Source: Tillus elongatus
Taxonomy: Eukaryota > Arthropoda > Insecta > Coleoptera > Cleridae
Assembly (NCBI GenBank): GCA_964006375.1
Contig: OZ023265.1
Span: 172,812,443 to 172,876,442, forward strand
DNA length: 64,000 nt
Direction: 5' to 3'
Shown: piece by piece, positions 10,881 through 24,799 of the stretch
Layout: every line of letters begins with the position of its first letter
Numbering within the stretch: position 1 is the stretch's first letter
Position numbers and translations under genes: made by a program
Notes under the pieces: model-generated
The model's database searches: none
What the model was told of the DNA's origin: nothing
Seen by the model: the letters and a program-made list of their open reading frames with translations, nothing else

Positions 10881-11010
10881 ACCAAAAAGGTTTACATAGG
10901 TTTTACTATGGCTCAAGATTGAAGATTATAACTTAATGGGAAATTGAGTTATCGGATTTGAAATCTCTTTCCGAAAATTATCTACCACAACCTACTTGCT
11001 GCACCCAGAC

Positions 11011-11767
11011 CCTTTTTATCGCTTATTTAGTGTTGCTGTATCCATATTGTTTTAAATGATAAAATATTGTAGCTCTCTATGTGAGACTGATCAACAAGGC
11101 AACCCAAAAAGGGCGTAAATAGTCTCAAAACATATAGAAAACTTGATCCAAGAACAATTTTTTTTTGTCTGTCGGTCTGTTGGTCGGTCGGTCTGTCGGT
11201 GTGTCACCCTGTACTTCTGCCTGTTAGTAGGCGCAATAACTTTCGAACGAATTGGGATATCATATTCAAATTTGGCATCCAGTTAGCACCCGACTAAGAA
11301 ACACTTCAGATTGTTTTTGGGTAAGATCGTTTTGGGGGGTAGGGGATAAATACGGGGTGATTTGGTGAAAATTGACATTTTTTCGTTAAAACTCGAGTAA
11401 TATAACGTTTATGGGGAAAGAATACGAATATTTTCTTTGTGGTCAAGTCATTGACCCAAAATTCATTTCATGAGAATGTCTTTCTGAGGAGAGTAGATTA
11501 TCATAGCTTGTGGAAGTTGTGATTCAATTTGCAGCACTATTTTTGTTTGTAAAAAGGTTTTTAATCGTTATGATATCCCAAAAAGCATGATAAATGGTAA
11601 GCGAAATGACTTTTGGAAGCTAAATTCCAACACATTCAGAACTTACTTTGGAATTTTGAAAACAATTTAAAAAAACAAATTATAGCATCCTTACCGTCCA
11701 AACATTTTTCACATCTGCGTGGCAGGAACTGAAAAGCAACTCTTACTCTAAATAGTCTCTTGTCGTC
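11011..11767. other. Unassigned interval with GTCK-rich tract
   Basis: A GTCTGTCGGTCTGTTGGTCG-type tetranucleotide-like run lies at about 11167-11205, followed by ~200 bp of sequence of the kind often seen downstream of such runs in dispersed repeats. No coding sequence is recognised. Confidence 0.4.
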
Positions 11768-12386
11768 AAATGCATTTTTTTTTTGATACAGGAGGGGGAA
11801 ATGCTCATGCAGACCCCATTCACGGCCCCATAGGTGCCGTGAGATATCGAGGTACTGTGAGACTGTACTCACTAAAACCCCCTCCCGGACCTTAGTCCAT
11901 ACCTTCGTCGGAAAGAATTACACACAATGACTTTTTGGGTATGAATGTTTCCATTTTGTTTTTGCCGCGGGAGCGTTAGCGGGTAAGTATAAGCTTTGGA
12001 CGGTTATGCTTATGTGGAAGTTGCTCGTCGTAGTTAGTGGCACTACGGAGAAGAGCGTTTGGGTGAGAAGCGGCTTTTGCGAACTGAGTTGTGGATAGTT
12101 GAGTTATGAACTCAAGTATCGAAGGCATTTCCAGATCAGAGTGAATCTGACTGTTTCGGACAAACCATGGCGCTCCGGTAACCATTCTCGGAATTTTGTT
12201 CTGGATGATTTGAAGGGTCTTGATGTGTGTTGCGGCTGTGGTGGCCCATGCACGTGATGCATAGGTCAAGGCTGGCCGGATAATGACTTTGTACATGAGC
12301 AACTTATTGTTCATGGACAATTTGGAATTTCTCAAAGGCATTGAGTATACTTTACTTTTTATGTTACGCCATATAAAGAAACCCAC
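11768..12386 (-). pseudogene. Jockey-clade LINE 3' fragment
   Basis: The minus-strand translation of 12386-11976 (136 codons) matches the C-terminal region after RT in Jockey-type ORF2 proteins: NSKLSMNNKLLMYKVIIRPA, LTYASRAWATTAATHIKTLQ and APWFVRNSQIHSDLEMPSI. No RT catalytic motif remains. The adjacent 11768-11975, with GGGGGTTTTAGTGAGTACAG on the minus strand, looks like its 3' UTR. It is a different, more classical Jockey lineage from the elements at 8.9 and 12.9 kb. It is 5'-truncated and has no visible target duplication. Confidence 0.75.
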
Positions 12387-12843
12387 AGGAGTTAAACTTG
12401 GAGACCTTGGTGGCCAAATAGCGATCTACTATTCCTCAAAATGCTCTTCCAAGAAATCATTCACACAACTGCTTTAATCGATAGGTGCTCTATCATCCAA
12501 AAGGCAACGGAAAGCTAAAGGTGACAAAGATATGATTTTAGAGTTTTGAAAATAAGAATAACATATATGAAATGTTACAATTATCCAAAGAAAATTGGTG
12601 ACATTCCTGCACAAAGGCTTTTTTCAAAAAATTTGCTGTACATAGTTTCAATTAAGGAAAGTAAGTTAAAATGTAAAGTTATTCGTTCACTTCAACAAGC
12701 AATCCACAATCATAGAAACTAGTCCAAGACTTATTAAGGCAGAAAAACAAGAAAAATAAACGGGCCAGAAGTCCACGGAACAGTTTTATTTAATAAAAAC
12801 CAAAATTCTTGATCCCATGAAAGGTTGAATATTTAATTAAAAA
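12387..12843. other. Unassigned interval
   Basis: AT-rich sequence between two LINE fragments. The 64-codon ORF at 12283-12477 overlaps the end of the Jockey fragment on the opposite strand and is not supported. Confidence 0.4.
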
Positions 12844-12922
12844 AATAATAATAATGACAATAATAACAATAATGATACACTACTACTGCTACTACTACAA
12901 CTACTACTACTACAACTACAAC
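12844..12922. repeat. Trinucleotide microsatellite (AAT/ACT)
   Basis: AAT units pass into ACT/ACA units and end exactly where Jockey-like copy 2 begins. Confidence 0.85.
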
Positions 12923-15070
12923 TCCGCGAACTGGGAAGAAATGCGGGATTACTTTTCCTCATTTCCATGGGCGTCTGTCTGCTTCTTTCACCCTGACCCC
13001 TCTGATATCTCACAAAACGTCACCGAAATTATCCAAGCTGGCATGGAATTATTTATTCCACGTACACAGAAAACCTCTTCAGCCACTAAAAGCCCTGGTT
13101 CTCTAAATCCTGTGACAAGGCCAGACTTGAAAAGGTCAAAGCTCACAAAACGCTTCTACACAATCCCAGTCAAGAAAACCGTCAAGGATTTAACGATGCA
13201 AGAAACAGCTATGTCCGCATTCTTTGTGAGGCAAAAAACTCGTTTAATAACCACATCAAAAACAAAGCCCTCTCAATCTCCAACAGCAGCAAATCCTTCT
13301 GGACTCTTGCTAAATCTATTGAGAATAATTTCTTCAAGAGCACGTTCCCACCTCTTGTTTCGGGGGATGAAATTGTTTCTACCGCTCTGGACAAGGCTGA
13401 ACGTTTTGCCTCGTTGTTCGCCGGCAATTCTACTCTCAACTCACCTCCAAGTGTTCAACCACCAACAGTCCCCAGTGTCGCGCATAAAATGTCAGATATC
13501 ATTTTCAAAACTAAAAAGGTACAAGAGATGCTCTCTTTTCTTAATACCAGGAAAGCCTCTGGCCTTGACGAGATCCCAGCAATTGTTCTCAAAAAATGCG
13601 CACCAGAACTTGCTCCTGTCCTGTCTGGTCTGCTTCAGACATCTTACAATAGAGGCATATTCCCTACTAACTGGAAAACTGCTCGAGCACAAGCCGTCCC
13701 CAAGAAAGGATCCAAAGCGCTTCCTAGTAACTACATACCTATTTCTCTCGTTTCAGTCGTCTCTAAAGTGATCGAAAAGTATATAAACACTGAATTACTA
13801 AAATTTCTTGAAAAACACAGTGTAATCCACGACAGGCAGTATGGATTCCGTCAAGCGTAGATCAACTGCCGACCTCCTTTCCTTTGTCACTCATTCTTGG
13901 AATAAGTCTATGGAACTCCACGGTGAATCCCAGATTGTCGCTTTAGCCATATCCAAAGCATTTGACCAGGTTTGGCATGCAGCGCTGCTTAATAAACGTT
14001 CGACCTATGGCCTCCTACCAAAACTCTGTACCTGGACAGCAAATTTCCTCTCCAACCGGAGCAATTCTGTTGTCGTGGATGACCATTTCTTTAAACTGTA
14101 TCCAATTAATGCATTAGTCCCTCAAGGTTCAGCTCTAGCCCCTACTTTGTTTCTTCTTCGCAGCTGCTCCTCTCTAGCACATCCAACCCAATTCACAGTT
14201 ACGCGGATGACAGCACCCTCTACTCAAATATACCATATTTTAAGCCTGTCTCTTTAGCCCAATTAGGTGAGGATCGCGGACTCATGGAGGATTCTGGCTT
14301 TGTGGATCTCCAAAAAATACTGGACTGGGGAAGTAGAAATCTTGTACCATTCAACTCCGGCAAATCTCAGTCTTGCCCTCTATCTCAAGAGATACACCAG
14401 CCCTAGACCCAACAATGAACAACCAAGTTATTCAAAGTAGTGAGTCCTTTTCTCTTGTTGACATTTTTGTGGACCGAAATCTCAATTGGCACCAACATGT
14501 CACATCATTTGCAGAAGCGACTGCTAAGAAATTGGGTTTTCTTTTCCGGACTCGCAAATACTTTTCACCAGCTAATCTCTTTACCTTATAGACTTCGCAA
14601 ATAAGACCAAACCTCGAATACTGCTCCCACATCTGGGGTGCCGCTGCCGCTTCTACGCTCGCTATCCTGCACTCCATTCAGAGGAGAGCTATACGTCTCA
14701 TTGGTGACCCCACCCATACCCAAAGGCTGCCATCTCTTGCCCACCGACGTACCGTTGGTGACCTCTCTATCTTTTACAGATAACTGCATGGGCACTGCTC
14801 GGATGAGATTTCTTCCATAGTTACTTCACCTGCTGCCCCCAACAGATCCAGGGGAAGAGAGCGAATGCACCCTTTTACTGTCCAGGTCACTAGACATAGA
14901 ACATCTTGTTATGCTCGCTCTTTTGTCCCGATGACTTCCAAGTTGTGGAATTCCTTGCCGGCACATAACCTTCAAGTCCAGAATTAACAAGTTGCCTCTT
15001 TTATCCTTGTCCACACTCACGGTACGATAGTATTTAGGCTGTGAGCCCTCGTGGTGTGTTTTTGAAATTA
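12923..15070 (+). pseudogene. Jockey-like LINE, degenerate copy 2
   Basis: This is the same family as 8930-10880 but starts further upstream (NWEEMRDYFSSFPWASVCFF, the linker between endonuclease and RT). The frame is broken many times. It shifts near 13200 and 13400 and hits a premature stop near 13858 (after QYGFRQA). RT motif A is altered to VALAISKAFDQVW, so the catalytic aspartate is lost. A shift near 14160 destroys motif C, stops occur near 14590 and 14782, and about 30 bp are missing near 14965. The 3' end has the family's GAGCCCTCGTGGTGTGTT and a short A-rich tail at 15070. It is clearly an old, inactive copy. Confidence 0.85.
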
Positions 15071-15216
15071 GAAAAAAAAGTAAAATCAAGTACGTCTTTC
15101 ACGCTTGTAAGAAAATTGGGAAAAGTCTAAATAAAAGGTTTATTCAAGAAACCGGATATCGTAATAAAATTTAAAAAAAAACACACATACACAGATAGAG
15201 AGAGATAAAGAAAGAC

Positions 15217-15266
<50 letters not shown>

Positions 15267-15871
15267 AGAGAAAGGGAGAGAGAGAGAGAGATAGAGGGAG
15301 ACACGAACGCACCCGCGCGCACACACAAACACAGATATACAACAGATAGTGTGACCACTACATTTATACGTAGATATACGCAATGAAAAGTTTCCAACGT
15401 AATTCAGATATCTTTTGTCATATCTCATCCTTCTTTAGTCCCATTTTGACAAGTGTTATTTTAAGCAAATCTCGCTATAGCTACATTTGCACATATCTAT
15501 TAACCGAGAAAAGCAGTAGAGCAATGCAGCTGTGTTTCTCAGACAAATATATCAATCAATAGGAGGAAAACGAAGTAAACTTGAAATATTGCTTGGATGA
15601 GTGTGGATTGCTCTACTGGGAGGGGTTGTTTATTCCCACTGTGCAACAACATATATAACTTTCTTCCTGTCGCCTTCCTCCAGAACTACCATCATATGAA
15701 AGTATTGCCACAAACTGTGACACGATTTCTGGAATAAGGTTGATTAATAGGTCGCCACTATAGAAGAGGACAGTAATGTATGTCAGACCATATAAATAGA
15801 TTGCAGAGCTCAATAAAAAAGAATGCGCTGAATTTAACTTACGTTAAAACACCAATCAATTATTTAAAAAA
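15071..15871. other. Unassigned interval with compound microsatellite
   Basis: A GA/CA-rich compound tract runs 15180-15335 with a (TA)n core at 15219-15264. The rest shows no feature I recognise. Confidence 0.5.
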
Positions 15872-16182
15872 GTCTGGACGCAGCAAGTCCGTTATGGTAC
15901 TGAATTTTCATAGACATGATCAGGAACCAAATATTTTTTATAACTTTTTTCTTTTAACATAAAAATATAAATTTTGATATATAGTTTCCCTTTAATATCG
16001 CAAAATTACGTACCAAATTTGGTTACCATAGCTTTTCTGTTTTTGAGCTAATTTTTTTTTTTGAAAGAGAACGCAAAATTTTCCTGGAAAACCTGGTTAG
16101 ATTTTCCTGGCCAACCAACCTATCCAAGGCACTTACAAAAGAAAGGTACATGCTACATTTTATCAAAATCGGTCCATTTTTA

Positions 16183-17745
<1,563 letters not shown>

Positions 17746-17765
17746 TTTTTTTTTGAGTTATCGGT

Positions 17766-17960
<195 letters not shown>

Positions 17961-18126
17961 AAACTGACCCCGGATATGGGTTCTATGGGCCCTAGATCGC
18001 GCTCATTTGAAGACATTTCAAATTCAAAAGTCGGGATCTCCCCATTAGTGATTTTTTTTCTAAGAAAATTAACTAAAAAAGAGGTGTTCAAAAGTGTTTG
18101 CAATCAAACTTGAATACAAAAAATTT

Positions 18127-18190
18127 GCGATGCAGCAAGTGCGTTATGGTAGTGAATCTTCTTAAGGATTGTACTCTGTTAGTACATCAT
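18127..18190 (+). mobile_element. Family A 5'-end fragment
   Basis: GCGATGCAGCAAGTGCG followed by TTATGGTAGTGAATC, then diverging. No matching 3' end is visible nearby. Confidence 0.6.
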
Positions 18191-19157
<967 letters not shown>

Positions 19158-19567
19158 TAAATGTCGAATAGCCTTCAGTTGCAAAGTACGAATTCTACAA
19201 AACTTCTGAGCTTTCGGAAATATTTATTCCATTACCAAGGCCACAAAACGGAGAGAAAAAAATCTATGATTTCGTAGGAAAAACACAAAGGTTTAAAATA
19301 CTAACGTATAAAGCGAGTTCACTTTGAACTTGAAAGAATTACTAATTAACAAACTTGAACACAACTTTGTGAAAAATTTGATTGAAGCCCATACGGTCAC
19401 ACTGACATAAATTTGTCTTTTTGTTTTTGTCTAGGATATAATACATCTTTTTTTAACTTTATTACATTTTCCTTGAAAGTAATTTCAAAGTCATCTAAAC
19501 GCATTATTTTCTTAGTTAAGGTTTCACAATGTAAAATAGAAAAAAAGATAACACGTTTATAAAGCAA

Positions 19568-19928
19568 ACCGTTTGGTGCGATTTCACAGCTAATTTTATC
19601 ATTGGACCATACTTTTTTTGAGGAGACACAGAATGGAAAGGCCGTATCTGTATTTGTTACTGGTGAACAAGACTTGCAAATGTTACGAGATTTTGCCATC
19701 CAACTGATACAAAACGAACACAAAGGCACTGACAACATGATTTTTATGCCAGATTTACATACATTTTGTAAATTCGTGGTCTCCACGCTGCCCTGATCTT
19801 AACACAGCGGATTACTGGCTGTGGGGTTATTTAATAAAATTGCTGTTTAGAACCGACCTACGACCCTGCAAGAATTAAAAGGCTCTATTAGGGAGCAAAT
19901 TGCTGCAATTCAACCAGCAGTTCTAAAT
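19568..19928 (+). pseudogene. Tc1/mariner-type (DDE_3) transposase fragment
   Basis: Translation in shifting frames gives VWCDFTANFIIGPYFF, then HTFFEETQNGKAVSVFVTGE, then LQMLRDFAIQLIQ and NMIFMPD. The last corresponds to the segment with the second catalytic aspartate (normally FMQDGAPPH). About 25 codons further comes SPRCPDLNTADYWLWGYL, equivalent to the third catalytic region SPDLNPxDYWLWGYL. Frameshifts and stops (near 19612 and 19830) make it inactive. It ends at ~19928, where the pogo-type remnant begins on the other strand, so one inserted into or recombined with the other. Confidence 0.75.
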
Positions 19929-20640
19929 AATAGCGGTGGCATGACATTACCAATTGCATTGACCGCAAAACAGACGGTAACCAGAGTTCCATTCTCTGCA
20001 GAAGTAACCTGTCTTACTTGTTTAGATTTTTCGCTTGTTAATACCTTTGGGCAGTCTTTGACGGTAGTGCATCCTGTTTCGTCGCAATTATAAATATTTT
20101 GCGGTTCAAACTCATATCTTTCTCTAACCAACTTCAAATTTTGAAAAAATCGTCCTCGTTCTTTTTGTTGAAACTGGTTGCTCTCGATAAACTGGTTGCT
20201 TCAGAAGTCCGTAAACTTATCTCTGGATTCCTAAGAAGGAATCCAGTGAACCAGCCTTTTCCAGCTGAATTATCCCTTGACCAATTATTTGGAATGTGTT
20301 TAGAGTTTGATGAAGCACATTCAAATGCTAATTTGACCGCTTGTACGCGAGTCAGACCGTAGTTCATTTTACTGACATTTTGTAAATATTCTACTAAAAG
20401 TTTCTCTTCGGTAATTGTAAAAATCTGAGAAACTTTATATGAATCATCCTTGTCGTCAAACTTCCGCAGTTTTTGTTCATTATTGGTGTACCGACGTAAT
20501 GTGGTCCTGTCGATGCCATATTTAATAGCTGTCTTTCGAAAAGAGACGCCCGATTTAACTTCTTCAATAGTGTTTTGTAATTCCTGCTTGGTGACTTGTT
20601 TGTGGGTAGAACCAACTTTAGTTTTATATCGGAATGGCAT
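19929..20640 (-). pseudogene. Pogo/Tigger-like transposase, 3'-truncated
   Basis: The minus-strand start is ATG at 20640 (MPFRYKTKVGSTHKQ). Visible: an N-terminal Psq-type helix-turn-helix (QNTIEEVKSGVSFRKTAIKY), a CENP-B-type second DNA-binding domain (EEKLLVEYLQNVSKMNYGLT to KGWFTGFLLRNPEISLR), and the start of the DDE_1 catalytic domain with the first catalytic aspartate in IYNCDETGCTTV. A frameshift near 20137 breaks the frame. The sequence ends after AIGNVMPPLLF, so the second and third acidic residues are missing. This is the N-terminal ~60% of a pogo-group DNA transposase, which normally cuts and pastes its element at TA in the nucleus. A CTTTGTATTTGCAG-like 3' splice motif lies just upstream of the ATG and may mark a spliced 5' leader. 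Confidence 0.8.
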
Positions 20641-21140
20641 GATGTTAATACCTGCAAATACAAACAAACAATACCTAGATACATATCTTACTATTAAATA
20701 ATATACGCAAGGAACAGTTGAACTACTGATCAAGTCTCCCTCAAGCATTGTGGATCAAATCTCCCTACTCTCACTTACATCACTTCACGGCGTGAATTGG
20801 AGATTTAGATAAATCAGAAGAAAAAACACTCTATATTCTTAAAGTAACATGAGTTCAACCATCCAAGTAGTATATAAAACATTGCGTACCTTAGTATTTG
20901 TCGATGTAAAGTAATAAAAAACAAAACAATAAGATTTATTTTCACTTGCGGCGACTAAAAACGTGTTTACATCACTCACAGACGAACCGGCGTACTGGCA
21001 GCCAAGATGGTGGCGCATAAATGTCACACAATAAAAGAGCGTGCAACGATCTGACTGCGAACACAAGAGCGCGAAATTTAAACGGATTTATGCTTTGTGA
21101 AGCATGTCTTCCACCTGGTCAAGTCTCCTGGATTTCCCCT
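20641..21140 (-). other. Probable 5' non-coding part of the pogo-like element
   Basis: Sequence upstream of the transposase start with a segment AGCCAAGATGGTGGCGC (21001-21017). No terminal inverted repeat could be paired because the 3' end is lost. Confidence 0.35.
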
Positions 21141-21146
21141 ACGATT

Positions 21147-21720
21147 TGAAGAACCTAATTCACCACAATACAATTTTCTGACCCGACGATTGTTTAGCTA
21201 ACACAGTTAGCGTCATCAAGGGGATGAGATTACCCTTGATGACGCTAACTTTGTTAGCGAAACGATCGTCGGGTCAGAAAACTGTATTGTGATGCATTGG
21301 GTTCTCCAAATTGTACTTATCAGTGCTCATCACAGGTTTCGATCTTTACTCATTGAAATTCCATTATTTAAAGAATAGAATTTCTTTCACATTCTGTTGT
21401 TAACTTTATTTGTTAAAAACACATACACATAAGCTGAGATATATCCCTTACTTTATGATATGACAACCTTCTATATCACTGAAACTATTTTTAGTTAGTT
21501 TTATTAATTAAGTGAAGATTGGAACCTGTGATGAGCACTCACAAGTACACTTGGAGAACTCAAATCACCACAACACATCTTTTTCAAGACCTGACGATCG
21601 TTTCACTTCAATTCTGAGAATTTTTCATCGTCCGACGACGCTAACTTTGTTAGTGAGACGATTGTCAGGTCCTTAAAAAGATGTGTTGTGGGGATTTGGG
21701 TTCTCCAAGTGTAGTTATGG
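21147..21720. repeat. Stacked fold-back repeats (family D)
   Basis: Three inverted structures abut. First, 21147-21215 and 21229-21296 pair around a 13-bp loop (CTGACCCGACGAT / ATCGTCGGGTCAG). Second, AGTGCTCATCACAGGTT (21329) pairs with AACCTGTGATGAGCACT (21525), enclosing ~180 bp. Third, 21556-21620 pairs with 21650-21715 (GACCTGACGATCGT / ACGATTGTCAGGTCC). All carry CACCACAA and GTTCTCCAA-type edges. Another fragment (GTGATGAGCACTGATAAGTA) lies at 32255-32312. Non-coding; superfamily unknown. Confidence 0.7.
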
Positions 21721-22895
21721 TTTTATTAAATAAAATATAATTAAGTTTTATCCAGCATGGGTGCACAATTTAGACAGAAAGTTTTAATTTACACACAATA
21801 GATATAAGGTAGTAAAGTAAGTAACTTAGATTTATATTAGCATAACATCAGAAATAAAAATATACATCATATTCTATATATAAACTAAGCTAAGTCAGCC
21901 GAAAAAGTAGCTAAAAGCGAGTCAGAAACACGCCGCTCTCGTCATTATATTGTCAAACCGGAAATATTTCCTGTATTAAAAAGTGGAATGAAAAAGTTTA
22001 CGGTAATGTCGATGCCAAACAAGTCAGGAAAGCAGGCAACCAAGTAAGCATATTTCCTTTAGTATCGACCTGGAATGCGAGAAATGAATCTAACTTTCTA
22101 TAATGTGTTTTTTTATATATAAAGAATACCTTTTACGTATTTGCTTTTAAGATAATTGAAAGCAGCTGCTATAGAAAATAAATTTCCTCCAGAATCGAGA
22201 AATGAAATGCATATTGAAGCGATGTCGAAAATTTAATTTAAATATTAAAAGTATTAACGACTCCATTTACGGACTCTTTTGAAATTTAAGCTTCTCTAAT
22301 CTGCAATAGCGCCCTTTTGATTTAAAGGCCGTCTAATTTTTATGCTTTAAAACTCTACCTAAATACCCTTGGGTATTTAGCCTAACTGTGAGAAATAAAA
22401 AACCTTTCTTAATACAAAATAATGTACTCTTTAATAAGATATTAAAGGAATTAGAATATATGCTCGAAGACATTAAAAAAATAACTTTATGTTTACTTTT
22501 GCCTAATAAAAAAAATAATCGCTAGCAAACACGGTAAAACCCCTCTCTACTTTTTATTACAATATTAGTTCATCTTCATCTTTTATGAATATCAAACTAA
22601 AATAACTGCTCTAACAAAGTAATTTATTTCCCCTATAGTCAATACAAAATATCTCTTCATCATAATAAGGTTTAGTGGTGTATTGATATATCTTATTTTT
22701 CGAAAATTAAACTCTACCACTAAAACAAACTACTTTATGGTAAGAAGCTCTACTAAAAAAATTTAAATCAAAATGCCCCTTTCTTACCTCTAGGTTTCGA
22801 TTATTTGCTGCATTGCCATTTCTGACAAACACACTAGCAAATTTCTTATCTCTAGGTTGCAACGCTCAATTTTTTTTTAGTGCTTTGTATTGTTA
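21721..22895. other. Unassigned AT-rich interval
   Basis: About 1.2 kb with no ORF over 60 codons, no recognised repeat and no RNA gene. It may be host intergenic DNA. Confidence 0.5.
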
Positions 22896-23470
22896 ATGTT
22901 TTTCCGGAGGCTGGCTACCATAGCCGTATTACTTTCTAGGTGTATTTTCGCTGCAATTAGTATGCCGTACTGACGAGCTCTAATTAGAGCGAAACCGGTC
23001 TACGGTTTTAATTGTGGTGATAATGCATCTGGCCTTACATATTTTGTCCCTATGCCCCCAACAGATCTACCAGGGGAACAGAGCGAATGCACCCTTTTAC
23101 TGTCCAGGTCACCAGACATAGAACATCTTGTTATGCCCGCTCTTTTGTCCCGAGGACTTCCAAGTTGTGGAACTCCTTGCCGGCACATGTTTTTCCTTCT
23201 CCCGCGAACCTCCAAACCTTCAAGTCCAGAATTAACAAGTTGCCTCTTTCCTCCTTGTCGACACCCACGGTACGATAGTATTTAGGTTGTAAGCCCTCGT
23301 GATGTGTTGTTTAAATAAATAAATAATATTGGGGTAGAAATGGGCTAGGGCTGACAATTTACTAAATTGTTAGTTGGTTGTATACACTCTCTATTTTTAA
23401 CAGTCTGTGTTATTTGGAGCTGCCGTGACCACATACTTCTTAGTTCTGCAACGAGATGGCGGCACGTGTT
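22896..23470. repeat. Family C element split by a LINE fragment
   Basis: 22905-23040 repeats the right arm of 3584-3931 (GAGGCTGGCTACCATAGCCG, CTAATTAGAGCGAAACCGGT). 23330-23470 continues as at 3960-4080 (GGGCTGACAATTTACTAAAT). The Jockey-like fragment 23050-23325 lies between them at a point corresponding to about 3945. Confidence 0.7.
23050..23325 (+). pseudogene. Jockey-like LINE, 3'-end fragment (copy 3)
   Basis: Only the last ~75 codons of ORF2 and the 3' UTR are present: FTVQVTRHRTSCYARSFVPR, KLWNSLPAHVFPSP and the terminal PLSSLSTPTVR with stop at 23278, then TAAGCCCTCGTGATGTGTTG and a (TAAA)n tail. It is close to copy 1 and more intact than copy 2. This is strong 5' truncation typical of LINEs. 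Confidence 0.85.
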
Positions 23471-24790
23471 TCGTGTCTTGCATATCACTTAGTTTTTCTG
23501 AATTAATTAAGGTCTGAGCAACTATCTGGATGGAACTTTAGGAACATTTCCTGGTGGTGGTGAAAAAGGTGGTATGGCCTCGACAGAATTGTCATTAGCC
23601 ACATGAACATTTCCTAAATTTGCTTCAATAATAGTTCTTGCAGCATTAGATAATTAAACTTTAAATTCGTTGCCAACTAAAGTCAATCATTTAGCCCATG
23701 ATAATATTATTTTAAATGATATTTAGTCTCAGTGAAGGTTAAAGCGAATTGCGTTTTAGCTGCTTGAAAATCGATAAATGGATATCGGAATTGTATGTTT
23801 AGAGACCTTGAATAAATCTTTATAGACGGTCCTTTCTGAGAAGAGAAAAACAGTTTCCAGCAGATTAGCTAGCTAGGCATGGAATATTCCCACTTTACGT
23901 TGATATGGGCCTTAACCTATGTTGCAGTAAGACAATAACGCCATTTGCTGCATCGCGCTTAAGTATAAAAGTGCACGAAGGTTGCCGCCGACACCTCACG
24001 AGGCAAGCACGATCTTGGCGTTCGTCTAACGGTTGAAGCGTGTATGGTGTATGGCCTATGTCGCCATTCGAGAATTCAAATGAACATGCAAATAAATTTA
24101 AGAGTTTTCCAATTACAATTTAACTGTAAAACTACTCAATACCTATGTGTAGCACTTGTTTTTGATTGTCTGTGTTGGTAATTGTGTCTCAAGTTGCCCG
24201 GAAATGGGTTTTACCTTGGGCTTAACGCATCCGCAGAAGTTTGTTCTCCTTTAGATGAGAGGCATACTACTTGTTTTGATGGAGTCAACTGTCCTACCTA
24301 GGCGTAACAGCCTGCTTTGGGCTAAAACTTCCCATAGGCTAGCATTTTATGCTTAGGTCTACCTGTTGTGTAGGCTTACTAGCAGTAAAGCTCTCCTTTT
24401 TGCGAATTAGAGGAAAGCTGAAGTCTGACCAGACCGGCTTTCTGCAAAACATCATTTTCCCGAGTCTCCAATTGACAACTCACTATCTAGGGAAAGTATA
24501 ATTTCTTTTAACGAGTTCTGTGTTAAATTGTAACGTTCTATGTAATTGGAATTGATTTCTGTCTTACGATCATCATATTATTAATCACTGTAAATAATTT
24601 CTTTGATCGCTCAACTTTTGATAGCTATCAAATTTGCTTTAAAAATATGGACCTGAATAGGCAACACTTAGTAAATCCGTTTATGTGTGTTCACGGCATT
24701 TAGGACTAGATTCTAAAATCCCAGTCACCAGTGTAACGTCAGTATTTAGCTTCTTAGCATTATTGGTGTAACCAGGTCTCACCGAATGCC
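23471..24790. other. Unassigned interval, possible LTR or promoter piece
   Basis: A TATA-like box (TTAAGTATAAAAGTGCACG, around 23950) is followed by a GC-richer stretch, then ~600 bp of sequence without ORF. On the minus strand 23660-23535 a 42-codon stretch ending PPFSPPPGNVPKVPSR looks protein-like but has no identified family. Confidence 0.35.
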
Positions 24791-24799
24791 TAAATTCTA

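Larger units (their letters stand above)
6697..11010 (+). mobile_element. Family A long-form copy carrying two LINE insertions
   Basis: The left end reads TCGGGACGCAGCAAGTGC (6697) and continues as in the long-form copy at 32526. The similarity resumes after the first LINE (8645-8925, compare 32600-33000, including TTTTAGTCAACCCAATCGAA). A second LINE starts at about 8930. After its poly-A tail the right end (10905-11010) is an inverted 5' end of the short-form type (ATCTACCACAACCTACTTGC). Removing both LINEs leaves ~480 bp of family A sequence. The order of events is family A first, then the two LINEs. Confidence 0.7.
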
